Shown here: piece by piece, positions 32,057 to 40,900 of the stretch
How the letters are laid out: each line of letters begins with the position of its first letter
Position numbering within the stretch: position 1 is the stretch's first letter
Source of the DNA: Arthrobacter sp. Marseille-P9274
GTDB taxonomy: Bacteria > Actinomycetota > Actinomycetes > Actinomycetales > Micrococcaceae
Direction of reading: 5' to 3'
DNA length: 64,000 bases
Assembly: GCF_946892675.1 (NCBI RefSeq)
Contig: NZ_CAMPOV010000001.1
Span: forward strand, 718,033 to 782,032
Notes under the pieces: model-generated
Seen by the model: only the letters and a program-made list of their open reading frames with translations
The model's database searches: none
What the model was told of the DNA's origin: nothing
Program-made: the position numbers and the translations under genes

Positions 32057-33397
32057 TTAGCCGATGCGGCCGCGGGTCTCCGGCACCTTGGTCAGCGTCA
32101 GCAGCAGGAACACGATCACCGCCGCGCCGCAGAGCCAGTAGGCCGGCGAGTACGAGACTCCGGTGGCGTTGACCAGCGCGGTGCCGATGAACGGAGCGGT
32201 GCCGCCGAAGAGCGCGTAGCCCACGTTGTAGCTGACCGCCGCCGACGTGAAGCGGGTCTTGGTGCTGAAGATCTCGACGAAGAAGGTGTAGCAGCCGCCG
32301 CCGTAGATGCACAGCGGCACCACGAAGAGCAGCTGGCCGAGCATCGCCAGGCCCAGCGAGCCGCTGGTCACCAGCATGAAGCACGGGAACGCGAGCAGCG
32401 CGATCGCGGCCGAGCCGGCAATCAGCATCGGCTTGCGGCCCACCTTGTCGCCGATGATTCCGCCGATCGGCAGCAGCAGCGCGTAGAACAGCATCGCCAC
32501 GGCGTTAGCCAGCAGGGACGACTCGCGGCTGAGGTTGCCGGTGGTCTGCACGTAGCCCACGAAGTAGCCGGAGAGGAAGTAGAAGCCCATCGCGGTCATG
32601 CCCATCACGAAGATGACCTGGACCATCCGCAGCTTGTTCTCGCGGAACGCCTCGCGGATCGGGCTGTACTCCTTCTGCTCGGCCTTCGCAGCGACCTGCT
32701 TGAACGCCTCGGACTCCTCCGTCTTGGAGCGGATCCACACGCCGAACAGGGACAGCGGCAGCGCCAGCAGGAACGGAATCCGCCAGCCCCAGGCGAAGAA
32801 CGCCTCGTCGGACAAGCTCTGGCTGAGGATCAGGATCATCGCACCCGCGACGACGGACGGCAGCGCGGTGGCCGCCAGCGTGATGTTCAGCCAGAAGCCG
32901 CGGCGGTGCACCGGGGCGTGCTCGAACACGAACGCCGGGGCGCCCACCGACTCGCCGCCGGCCGAGAAGCCCTGCAGCAGCCGGCACAGCACCAGCAGCG
33001 CCGGCGCGAGCGCACCGATCGCCGCGTACGGCGGCAGCAGGCCGATCAGCGCCGTCGCCCCGCCAATCGTCACCAGCGTGATGTAGAGGACCTTGCGCCG
33101 GCCGATCCGGTCACCCAGCTGGCCGAAGAACAGGCCGCCGATCGGACGCGCCACGAACGCGACGCCGAACGTCGCGAACGTCGCCAGCAGGCCGATCAGG
33201 GCGTTCTCGCCGGGGAAGAACAGCTGCGAGAGCGTCACGGCGGAGAGGCCGTAGAGCGCGAAATCGTAGAACTCGATGAACTGGCCCACGCTGCCGCCGG
33301 CGAGGACGCGCTTCTGCATCCCGCTGGTCTTGGTGGACTGCGCGAAGGCCTCAGCGCTGGCGGCTCCCGGCCGCATCCGGGTTTCGTTGGTCGTCAT
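32057..33397 (-). CDS. MHS-family MFS transporter
   Basis: A ~446-residue twelve-helix transporter of the metabolite:H+ symporter group, which carries small organic acids, betaine-like compounds or ureides. Characteristic sequences are GQFIEFYDFALYGLSA near residue 36, the GQLGDRIGRRKVL loop near 91-103, and GFSAGGESVGAPAFVFEHAP near 140. The start is the ATG at 33397, or a GTG three codons upstream; neither has an ideal ribosome site. It lies between a LysR gene and the M20/amidase pair and most likely imports their substrate. Confidence 0.9.
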   Translation of the reverse strand: MTTNETRMRPGAASAEAFAQSTKTSGMQKRVLAGGSVGQFIEFYDFALYGLSAVTLSQLFFPGENALIGLLATFATFGVAFVARPIGGLFFGQLGDRIGRRKVLYITLVTIGGATALIGLLPPYAAIGALAPALLVLCRLLQGFSAGGESVGAPAFVFEHAPVHRRGFWLNITLAATALPSVVAGAMILILSQSLSDEAFFAWGWRIPFLLALPLSLFGVWIRSKTEESEAFKQVAAKAEQKEYSPIREAFRENKLRMVQVIFVMGMTAMGFYFLSGYFVGYVQTTGNLSRESSLLANAVAMLFYALLLPIGGIIGDKVGRKPMLIAGSAAIALLAFPCFMLVTSGSLGLAMLGQLLFVVPLCIYGGGCYTFFVEIFSTKTRFTSAAVSYNVGYALFGGTAPFIGTALVNATGVSYSPAYWLCGAAVIVFLLLTLTKVPETRGRIG

Positions 33398-33754
33398 GAC
33401 TCCCACCGTACGGAGGCGGAATTGCGGTTCAGTTGCCCGACGTTACGGCGCTGTAAAGCGTTCGGGCGGGAAAAGTTTCGCGCCGGGGCCGGCTCAGCGG
33501 GTCCCCCGGCAATCGAACGGAAACATGGCAGGTTCTGTCGCAATGCAGTTCCTCCTGGTTGCGTTGGCCGAGCCGCGGCCGCTCCCCCGTATCTTCACGG
33601 GGAACAACTCCATCGCCGCCGGCTCGACCTCTTCGGAATGCACACCAGTCTCTGTGATACCCCTCACAGCTGTCCAATTCATAATTTCCACAGTCTCCAT
33701 CGATTCCATCAATGCGAGAACGACGGCGGCGTCGGTCTTGCGCAGTCATCTCCT
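33398..33754. promoter_or_regulatory. Intergenic region with CRP/GlxR-like site
   Basis: The 357 bp between the LysR gene and the transporter hold no convincing gene. At 33652-33669 is CTGTGA-TACCCC-TCACAG, a perfect inverted repeat containing the TGTGA-N6-TCACA core recognised by CRP-family regulators (GlxR in corynebacteria). It lies about 255 bp before the transporter start, so direct control of that promoter is possible but the distance is long. Confidence 0.5.
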
Positions 33755-34669
33755 CTACCGGTCCGCGCCGTACAGCTTCTTGCAAATCTCCTCGAAGGCC
33801 AAGGCCCGCCTGGTCGGCCGCAGTCCCGCCGGCCGAGCGATGACGACCTCGATCCCCGGCAGCTCGTCCACCAGCCGCAGCGGCACCACCTTGCCGCCCG
33901 AATACGTCAGGTCATGATGCAGCCGCTGGTTCAGCACTGAGTAGCCGTGTCCGCGCGCCACGAATGACCTGACAGTCTCGTAGCCCGACACCCGGTGCCG
34001 GATGTTCGGCGTGATGCCGGCGATCTGGAACAGCTGCAAGTAGTACTCGCGCGTATGGGGAAGGTCGAGCAGGATCATCGGCTCGTCCTGAAGCTCCCGC
34101 AGCGCCACTTCCCCGTCCGGATCCGCCGCCAGCGGATGCCCCTCGTGCACCAGCACATGCGGCGGCACCCGCTCCACCAACTGAGTGCTCACGCCGTCCA
34201 GCAGCCCCAGCGTGTACATCAGCGACACCTCGCAGCGCCCCTCGAGCAGCGACCGGCGCAGGAACTCTTGGTCACCCTCCAGGAAGGAAACCCGCACATC
34301 CGGATAGCGCTGTTCGAACGCCTGCAGGATCACCGGCGCCCGGAACGGAGCCAGCGGCGCGAACAACCCCACCTTGAGATCGCCAGTCAGGTTCTCCGAC
34401 ATTCCCCGCGCCGACTCATACAGCGAATCCGCATGCTCTAGGAACGCCGGCAGCTCCTTCGCGAACTCCCGCCCGGCAGGGCTCAGCTTCAACCCCCGCT
34501 GCGGCAGCCGGATGAACAGCTGCACCTCCAACTCCTGCTCCAGCTGCGAAATCGCATTCGATAACGCCGACTGGGTAATGCGCAGCCGCCGCGCCGCCGT
34601 CGTCATATTCTCCGTCTCCGCCACCACCGCGAAGTACCGCAGCTGGATCAGAGTAAAAGGCCTCGCCAT
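33755..34669 (-). CDS. LysR-type transcriptional regulator
   Basis: A 304-residue LTTR with an N-terminal helix-turn-helix (FTLIQLRYFAVVAETENMTTAARRLRITQSALSNAISQLE, split here over residues 5-44) and an effector domain resembling CynR/CysB types (LKVGLFAPLAPFRAPVI near 95). It is upstream of, and on the same strand as, the transporter/M20/amidase genes and probably regulates them. It is the last gene of the high-GC metabolic part; the compositional change begins about 70 bp before its start. Confidence 0.9.
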   Translation of the reverse strand: MARPFTLIQLRYFAVVAETENMTTAARRLRITQSALSNAISQLEQELEVQLFIRLPQRGLKLSPAGREFAKELPAFLEHADSLYESARGMSENLTGDLKVGLFAPLAPFRAPVILQAFEQRYPDVRVSFLEGDQEFLRRSLLEGRCEVSLMYTLGLLDGVSTQLVERVPPHVLVHEGHPLAADPDGEVALRELQDEPMILLDLPHTREYYLQLFQIAGITPNIRHRVSGYETVRSFVARGHGYSVLNQRLHHDLTYSGGKVVPLRLVDELPGIEVVIARPAGLRPTRRALAFEEICKKLYGADR

Positions 34670-34738
34670 GGTGTCATTCTGGCAGTGAATCGCTCAATTG
34701 TCGGATCAGCGCTGCTGTCCACAATGGCCTCAGTGTGG

Positions 34739-35449
34739 CTATTTGACGATGTCGCCCAATCCGAGACCGACGGTTGCGCTGATGCTCCGCGAGTTGCCTT
34801 TGAATAGCTTGTAGAGATCGGTTGGCCGGCTATCGCGCCGATAAAGCATGCCATCATCATTCAGGACCAGTTCAGGTCGTCCATCTTTTCGGCGCAGCAT
34901 CCAATGCCTGGCGATAGACCCATCAAGGTAAGAAGAGTCGCTTCTCTCAGTGTCCAGCTCGATTCCTGGAAACTGGGTAACGAACTTCTTCTTTCCCTCG
35001 TCATCGCAAAACGCTTCTTCGAGGCAATGAGCGTCCCAAGGCTTCCTGGCGTTCATACTTTGGAGCAGGATATTTGTTATGACGCGGTAACAAAGCAAGC
35101 GAGCTGTTGTTGTTGACGTGCTATTGGGCGCCTTCAAACCCATCAGATCTTCAAGGTGTTCGATGAACTCGAACGAATCACGGGAAAACGCCTCAGCCCA
35201 ACCAAAACTTCCGGGACGCGCCCCATGACCCACATGAATGCTGCCGTTGCGGTTGAGATGTACGGCAGTCACGTTCACACGGTCATCGTGCAGCCCGAGG
35301 CAGTCGTACATGCCTCCTCCCGGATGAGTTTCGACGATGCGAAACTGCGGATGCCGTCTGCAGAGCTCAGTGGCAATCCACCAGGACTGCGGCCTGATTA
35401 GCCTGTGGCTGAACGAAAGCCCTTCAACCATGCTGGTCATAGTTGTCAT
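34739..35449 (-). CDS. Putative TY-Chap2-like peptide-binding chaperone
   Basis: A 236-residue soluble protein. The N-terminal part (SWWIATELCRRHPQFR, then ETHPGGGMYDCLGL, residues about 22-53) resembles the TY-Chap2 family, a YbjN/CesT-like fold annotated as a putative peptide chaperone and often seen near conflict systems; this is from memory of the family and needs a profile search. The C-terminal half (MLRRKDGRPELVLNDDGMLYRR) has no feature I recognise. It starts 38 bp after the HelD-like gene and is the last member of the leftward four-gene set. AGGTG precedes the ATG at 35449. Confidence 0.55.
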   Translation of the reverse strand: MTTMTSMVEGLSFSHRLIRPQSWWIATELCRRHPQFRIVETHPGGGMYDCLGLHDDRVNVTAVHLNRNGSIHVGHGARPGSFGWAEAFSRDSFEFIEHLEDLMGLKAPNSTSTTTARLLCYRVITNILLQSMNARKPWDAHCLEEAFCDDEGKKKFVTQFPGIELDTERSDSSYLDGSIARHWMLRRKDGRPELVLNDDGMLYRRDSRPTDLYKLFKGNSRSISATVGLGLGDIVK

Positions 35450-35487
35450 ATCTACACCTGTCGATAGTGGCTGGCCGCCCGAATCTG

Positions 35488-37821
35488 CTACTTGTGATCC
35501 TGCATGATGCGCTCCAACTCCGCGATAACGGCATCGAAAAGCTTCGGTTGCACACTCGACAAAATTTGTTCAGCCAGAAGCTGCGCAGCGCCTTCAGCAA
35601 TCTTCTGTTCCAGAGGTTCCAGCTTCACGACAGTTCGCTCGGTCCGACTCTGGATCGGTGTCTCCCACAGCCTCGTAGGCTCCGGCTCACCTTCGTCTTT
35701 TTTGACGGCCTCCGCTTCTTCATCCGCCAGTCCTTTGTCCTGGTTCGATTCATCTCCAGCAGAGTCAGGTGTCTCCGATTCTTTGTCACCGGCAACTGGT
35801 GCTCCGCTCAGCAACCGAGGAAGCCGGCCCTCGGGGTAAACGATGTCGAGCCTAGTAGTAGTTCGAGTCAAAGCGATGTAGAGCATTCGATCGCCGTGAT
35901 GCATATCCAATATTGCTTGCGGATCGACGACAATGACAGCGTCGAACTCCAGACCTTTAGAGTCTTCAGGAGTAACTAGGTTTATAGCATTGCTTAGGTC
36001 ACCTGAAGTCGATTCACTCCACTGAATGTCCTGGCTGGAAAAGGCTTTCCGGATTACCTCCCACTGTTCCGCGACAGCGATAACTCCGACAAAGCGACCT
36101 TTACCACTGTGATGAGTAACAATTTTTGCGACTTCGGTGGGAAGGTCCTCGGTATCGATACCGGTGAATTCTGGATCGGCACCAGCCGAGCGTACGATTT
36201 CCGGCGCGCTCACGGTTGGTGCCGCCACTTCAAGGACAGGCCGAGCAACTTCAAATACTTCTGCGGGAACACGATACCCGTGTTCGAGTTCCACCAATTC
36301 CGTCGGGAGGTTCGATTTAAGCAGAGTCTTCGCACTGTCCCAAGAATCGGTCGCGTAAGGACCGGTGGATTGAGCGATATCACCGACGACTGTCATGGAC
36401 CCATCGCGGGACCTACGGCGAATGGCCATTAGCTGCATCTCGGATAAATCCTGCGCCTCATCGACGACAATGTGGGAGTAGATCTCTGACTCTCCACGAA
36501 GGAGTTCCGTGGCCTCGTCCATCAGCGCCAGGTCAGCCAACGTCCACGGCTCATCCGCGATTCGTCTTGCCATCGGCCTATGAAGCATTCCGACCTCCGA
36601 AGCCCGAAGCAGGTCGCCTGCGGCCTTGATGAGACGGTCCTTCGACCCCAGCAACTCGCGGACAAATTGCGGAGCATTGAGCTGCGGCCACATCGTATTG
36701 ACTGCGTCATTCAGGGAAACAGGATCCAAAAGATCCGCAGCAGCTTGCATTCCGCGTACGGGCAATTCTTGCCGCGCCATTTCAGTCAATGACTGGCGAA
36801 GTTTCGCACGGCCCTCAAGGTAAATCTCGCTCTTCAGTTCCTTGATTCGCTTAGCGAGTGGTTCGGCCGGAATCGACACATACAAACCGCTGTCACGTCG
36901 CTGGACTCTTACTGGCTCCTTCGGTTCCTTAATTCGGTCATCCAGAGCCGCCGCCAACACGTCGGCCATGACAGCTGATCCCTTCAGCGCTGCAACGTCA
37001 TCTGTTTCCATCGCAGACGAAGTAATGCCAGGCGCCAACAGGTCCTGTAGGGAGCGCTGAACTACGTCGTTGTCGCCCAAGTCTGGCAGGACACGGCGAA
37101 TGTAGCGTGTGAATGTCGGGTTGGGGCCAACGACCAATACATCCTCCGGATCCAGCTCTTCCTGATAATTGAAGAGGAGCCAGGACACGCGGTGCAGTGC
37201 TACGGCCGTTTTACCTGTACCGGGGCCGCCCTGCACGATCAACAGCCGGTCCTTTTCCGCTCGGACGATTTTGTCCTGGGCGGCTTGAATTGTCTTGACG
37301 ATGTCTGTCATTGAGCCGCTTCGCTTGCGGCTCAACGCTTTCAGAAGTTCGTCGTCCGGCTCGTCCCACCCCTCGAGCTCTGCGACAGCCGCTGCAAGCT
37401 CTTTGAATACTGTGTCTTCGAAATCCTGAATGCGGTTCTTAGGAGCATCAAACTTGCGCCGCCGGACCAAACCTTTTGGGTCCTTGGCTGTTGCTTGGTT
37501 ATAAGCAGCTGCGATTGGCGCCTGCCAGTTTACGACCAGAAGGTTTTTTTCGACGTCGAAAATGGGCGCCTTGCCAACGTAATAGGTCTCACCGTCTTCG
37601 AGATCGATGCGGCCGAAAGCCACCTCATCGTCCGAGGAGAAGGTTTGTTTTTTCTCCACGGCCCGTTTGAAGGCTCGGCGCTCAACCGCGGTTCCCGCAG
37701 ACCATTTATCCGCGCTCCATCCGTCCGTAGCGTGGTCTCGAGCGGCCTGCGCAGCGTCGAAATACTCCTGTTCCCGCCTGAGTTCTTCAATCTTGCTGCT
37801 TGCTATTTCCCCAACCGACAC
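35488..37821 (-). CDS. HelD-like UvrD-family SF1 helicase
   Basis: A 777-residue SF1A helicase related to HelD. An N-terminal coiled segment (SSKIEELRREQEYFDAAQAA) is followed by the HelD-type region FGRIDLEDGETYYVGKAPIF and NWQAPIAAAYNQAT, Walker A GGPGTGKTAVALHR near residue 199, Walker B VVDEAQDLSEMQ near 454, TPEDSKGLEFDAVIVVD near 645 and motif VI YIALTRTTTRLD near 670. HelD proteins normally free stalled RNA polymerase, and HelR relatives protect against rifamycins. Here the gene is embedded among defence genes, so a defence role is possible. I choose the GTG at 37821 because AGGGGAG lies five bases upstream; the earlier in-frame start at 37857 lacks one. Confidence 0.85.
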   Translation of the reverse strand: MSVGEIASSKIEELRREQEYFDAAQAARDHATDGWSADKWSAGTAVERRAFKRAVEKKQTFSSDDEVAFGRIDLEDGETYYVGKAPIFDVEKNLLVVNWQAPIAAAYNQATAKDPKGLVRRRKFDAPKNRIQDFEDTVFKELAAAVAELEGWDEPDDELLKALSRKRSGSMTDIVKTIQAAQDKIVRAEKDRLLIVQGGPGTGKTAVALHRVSWLLFNYQEELDPEDVLVVGPNPTFTRYIRRVLPDLGDNDVVQRSLQDLLAPGITSSAMETDDVAALKGSAVMADVLAAALDDRIKEPKEPVRVQRRDSGLYVSIPAEPLAKRIKELKSEIYLEGRAKLRQSLTEMARQELPVRGMQAAADLLDPVSLNDAVNTMWPQLNAPQFVRELLGSKDRLIKAAGDLLRASEVGMLHRPMARRIADEPWTLADLALMDEATELLRGESEIYSHIVVDEAQDLSEMQLMAIRRRSRDGSMTVVGDIAQSTGPYATDSWDSAKTLLKSNLPTELVELEHGYRVPAEVFEVARPVLEVAAPTVSAPEIVRSAGADPEFTGIDTEDLPTEVAKIVTHHSGKGRFVGVIAVAEQWEVIRKAFSSQDIQWSESTSGDLSNAINLVTPEDSKGLEFDAVIVVDPQAILDMHHGDRMLYIALTRTTTRLDIVYPEGRLPRLLSGAPVAGDKESETPDSAGDESNQDKGLADEEAEAVKKDEGEPEPTRLWETPIQSRTERTVVKLEPLEQKIAEGAAQLLAEQILSSVQPKLFDAVIAELERIMQDHK

Positions 37822-37919
37822 TGAAACTCCCCTAACTAACCGCGCCGATGCAGCCATGAGCTGCGTTTTAAACAGTAGCGGCGACCGCCGACATTATTCC
37901 GAGACTGACCGGTGACGGT

Positions 37920-40900
37920 TCAGGCTACAAAGTAGTTGCCGCTGTCGTCTTTGACGCACCGGCGGTTTTTCACGACTTTGAACAGTGCTTTTTGGACCGC
38001 AGTTTGGATATCGTTTCCCGAACGGTTCCAGCCGAAAATACCCCGAACGGTCTGCTTGATCTGTTCCTCATTGGCGAAGACAGCATCAGCAACCACTCTC
38101 ACGACGGCTTCTTCGATCTCTTCCGGTGGAATGAGGTTCACTTTGCGGATGTCACCGTCGTCATCTGGTGTACGAACCGGTGTTGATTCATCTCCCGGAA
38201 CCCTAACAAATCCGTCTGCATAGACCTTCGCCCTAGAACCGTTGACGCGCGCCATCCCTAGAGCTTGACGCACGTTCTTCTGAATCTGCGATCCCGCACG
38301 GCCGACGCCCCAGTCTGCCTTCACTCGTTCCAGCACGGTATCCACATGCACAGGGGCCTCGACAGAGAGCACAGCGGAGCAGTAAGAGATCAGATCAGGG
38401 AGTGCATCTACCTTACCGGGCTCGTATCTATACGACTCATCGCGCTGACTGTACTTTCGATAGGGCACGGTCCATTCGGGAGCAGCCTCTAAGTCTACTT
38501 CTTGGTATTCAAGCTGTTCCATCGGCTCGACCTTGGCCGTTTTTGGCTGGGTTTTCGGCTGATCGGCAGCTCGAATGGCCTGCTGGATAGCCGCCTTCAA
38601 CCGTTCCTCCTGCGTCGCCCTGTCGCGGTACCAGCTGATTCCCCAGATCCTGTGGATTTCCCAGCCGAGTCCCCGAAGCACCGACTCCCGCAAACGATCT
38701 CGGTCGCGGGCAGTCTTAGCGGAATGGTAGGCAGCGCCGTCGCATTCCACGCCGAGCACGAAGCGGCCTGGCTGGTCTGGATGAGGTACCCCGATATCGA
38801 TGCGGTAACCAGCCGAGCCCACCTGAGAAACCGCACCATAGCCCCAGGACCGAATGGTTCGAACGACTTCCTCCTCAAACGGACTCTCAACATCGCCCAC
38901 GCTTCCTGACATATCCTCAGCGAGAGCGGAATGGCCTCGTTCAGCGAAATCCAAGTAGTTCTTCAGATGCCTGTTTCCGTCCGAGCCTGTCTCCTGCATG
39001 TCGCTCGAGCGGAAGGAACTGACAATCTCGACGCGCCGGCGGGCACGAGTTATGGCAACGTTGAGTCGACGTTCGCCGCCCTTCTTAGTCAACGGACCAA
39101 ACATCATCGTGAATTTTCCATGCTCATCAGGGCCGTAGCCAATGCTGAAGATGATGATGTCGCGCTCGTCGCCCTGAACGGATTCGAGGTTTTTGACGAA
39201 GAAACCGTGCAAGCGGTCGTGGTCCTCCATCAGACCACGCAACAACGGTTCAGTGTCCACACGCCGCTCAATGGCGTCGGAGACTGCATCTGCCTGCGCT
39301 GTCGAGAAGGTGACTACACCGAGCGAAAGGTCGCTGTTGTTTCGCCGGTGCTCGACGATCCGGTCAACTACCCTCTCTGCTTCGATGGGGTTGGAACGGT
39401 CGCCACCGCGCCGATAGACTCCGTCGGCTACATATTCGTGATGAACGCCTAGGTCGCCGGCCTCATGCGTCGCCCCGGGGAAGGTGCTTAGTTTTCCCTC
39501 ATAGAACCTATAGTTCGAGTAAGTGATCAAGTCCTCGTGCCGGCTCCGGTAGTGCCAGGTCAATGGCAGCGAAGGCAGTGAGCCTGATGCCTTGCAGAGG
39601 TCAAGAACACTGTCGAAGTCGTCCGGCGCCTCTTCGTCTTCACTCTCCGCGTCAGCGGAGGCGAAGAAACGAGTTGGCGGCAGCTGCTTCTGGTCGCCGG
39701 CCACCATCAGCTGTCGTCCGCGATAGATGCAGTTCACGGCGTCCGCCGGCATTACCTGGGAAGCCTCGTCAAAGATAACGACGTCGAACTTAAGCTCTGA
39801 AGGCAGGTACTGTGAGACCGAGAGCGGACTCATCATAAAGCAGGGCTTCAAGGCCTGTGCGAGTCCCGCGGTTTCTGCCAGTAACCTCCGAATTGGCTTA
39901 TGCCTCGTCTTCTTATTGGCCTCGTGGGCTATGACTGCGGCCGGACCTGCGTTCGAACGCGGCCGTCGTGCTGCGCAGGCAGTGACAACAGCGCTGAAGG
40001 CTTCTTGCACGAGTCGGTTGTCGAGTTCTTGAAATGAGCCAACTAGCTGATCTCGGTTATCGGCACGGTGGGACTTGAGTCGTTCGTCGACCCCGATGAC
40101 GGATTCGGCCCATGGCTCCAATGCAGCGCGTTCGACGGCGTCGCAAACTTCGGCTGCGGGTGCGGCTTTAGCCTCTAACGCCGGAATGACGTCCGACATG
40201 CCTTCCCTGGCCATGACGTTGGTAAGGCGGCTGAATTCGAACCAGACGTCGATGTCCGTGGCTGCGCTGTCCGCCATCTCCTCGAGCAACGCATCTGCAG
40301 AGGACAACGACTCGTTAAGCGTGTTCTCGAGTTCAGTCCGTTGAACCGGCGCGAAAAAATCCAGCAGATTTTCCCTCGCGGCCCGCCATGTGTCCACAAG
40401 TCCAACCAAGGAATGGTCCTCCGGACGGAATTCTTCCAAAAAGGGCACCGCTGTGGCGTCCAGCGGCGCCTTCACGACGTCGCGTACTTCGCGGCACCAT
40501 TTCCGGTCGGCGTCGGTCTCGTCCCAGTCTGTCTCGAACCGCTGGTAGCGGGAGCCGATAAGCTCCGCATCATCCGTAGCGGCAGCCTCAACTGCTGCTT
40601 CCAGTTCATGCAGCATGCCGATCTTGCCGATTCCCTCGACACAAGCATGCAGTGTAAGACCTGAACCGCCCATCGCTTCCAACCGCTCGCGTTCCGCTGA
40701 GGAGTTGGACAAGCGCTCCGCCACCTGTCCTAGAAGGGTCAGGACCTCGGGCAGCGGCAGAGTGTAGAGCGCACTCCCGTACTCGGAATGCAGAAGTGAC
40801 CGGACTTCTTCACGGACGCTGCTCAGTTGCTCTTCAGCACGGTCCGCGGTGGGGATGAGGTCGAACTCAGGCTCAGTGCCCCTGGCGATTTGAGAAGCCA

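Noticed and set aside
30803-33940. A 1045-codon open frame on the + strand opposite the M20/MHS genes
   Set aside because: It is a shadow of well-supported genes on the other strand; its product is repetitive in H, R, E and Q with no domain, as expected from antisense reading of GC-rich codons.
35488-37821. HelD-like protein as a rifamycin-resistance HelR
   Set aside because: I saw no rifamycin-associated 19-bp palindrome in the 98 bp upstream, and the setting is a defence island.
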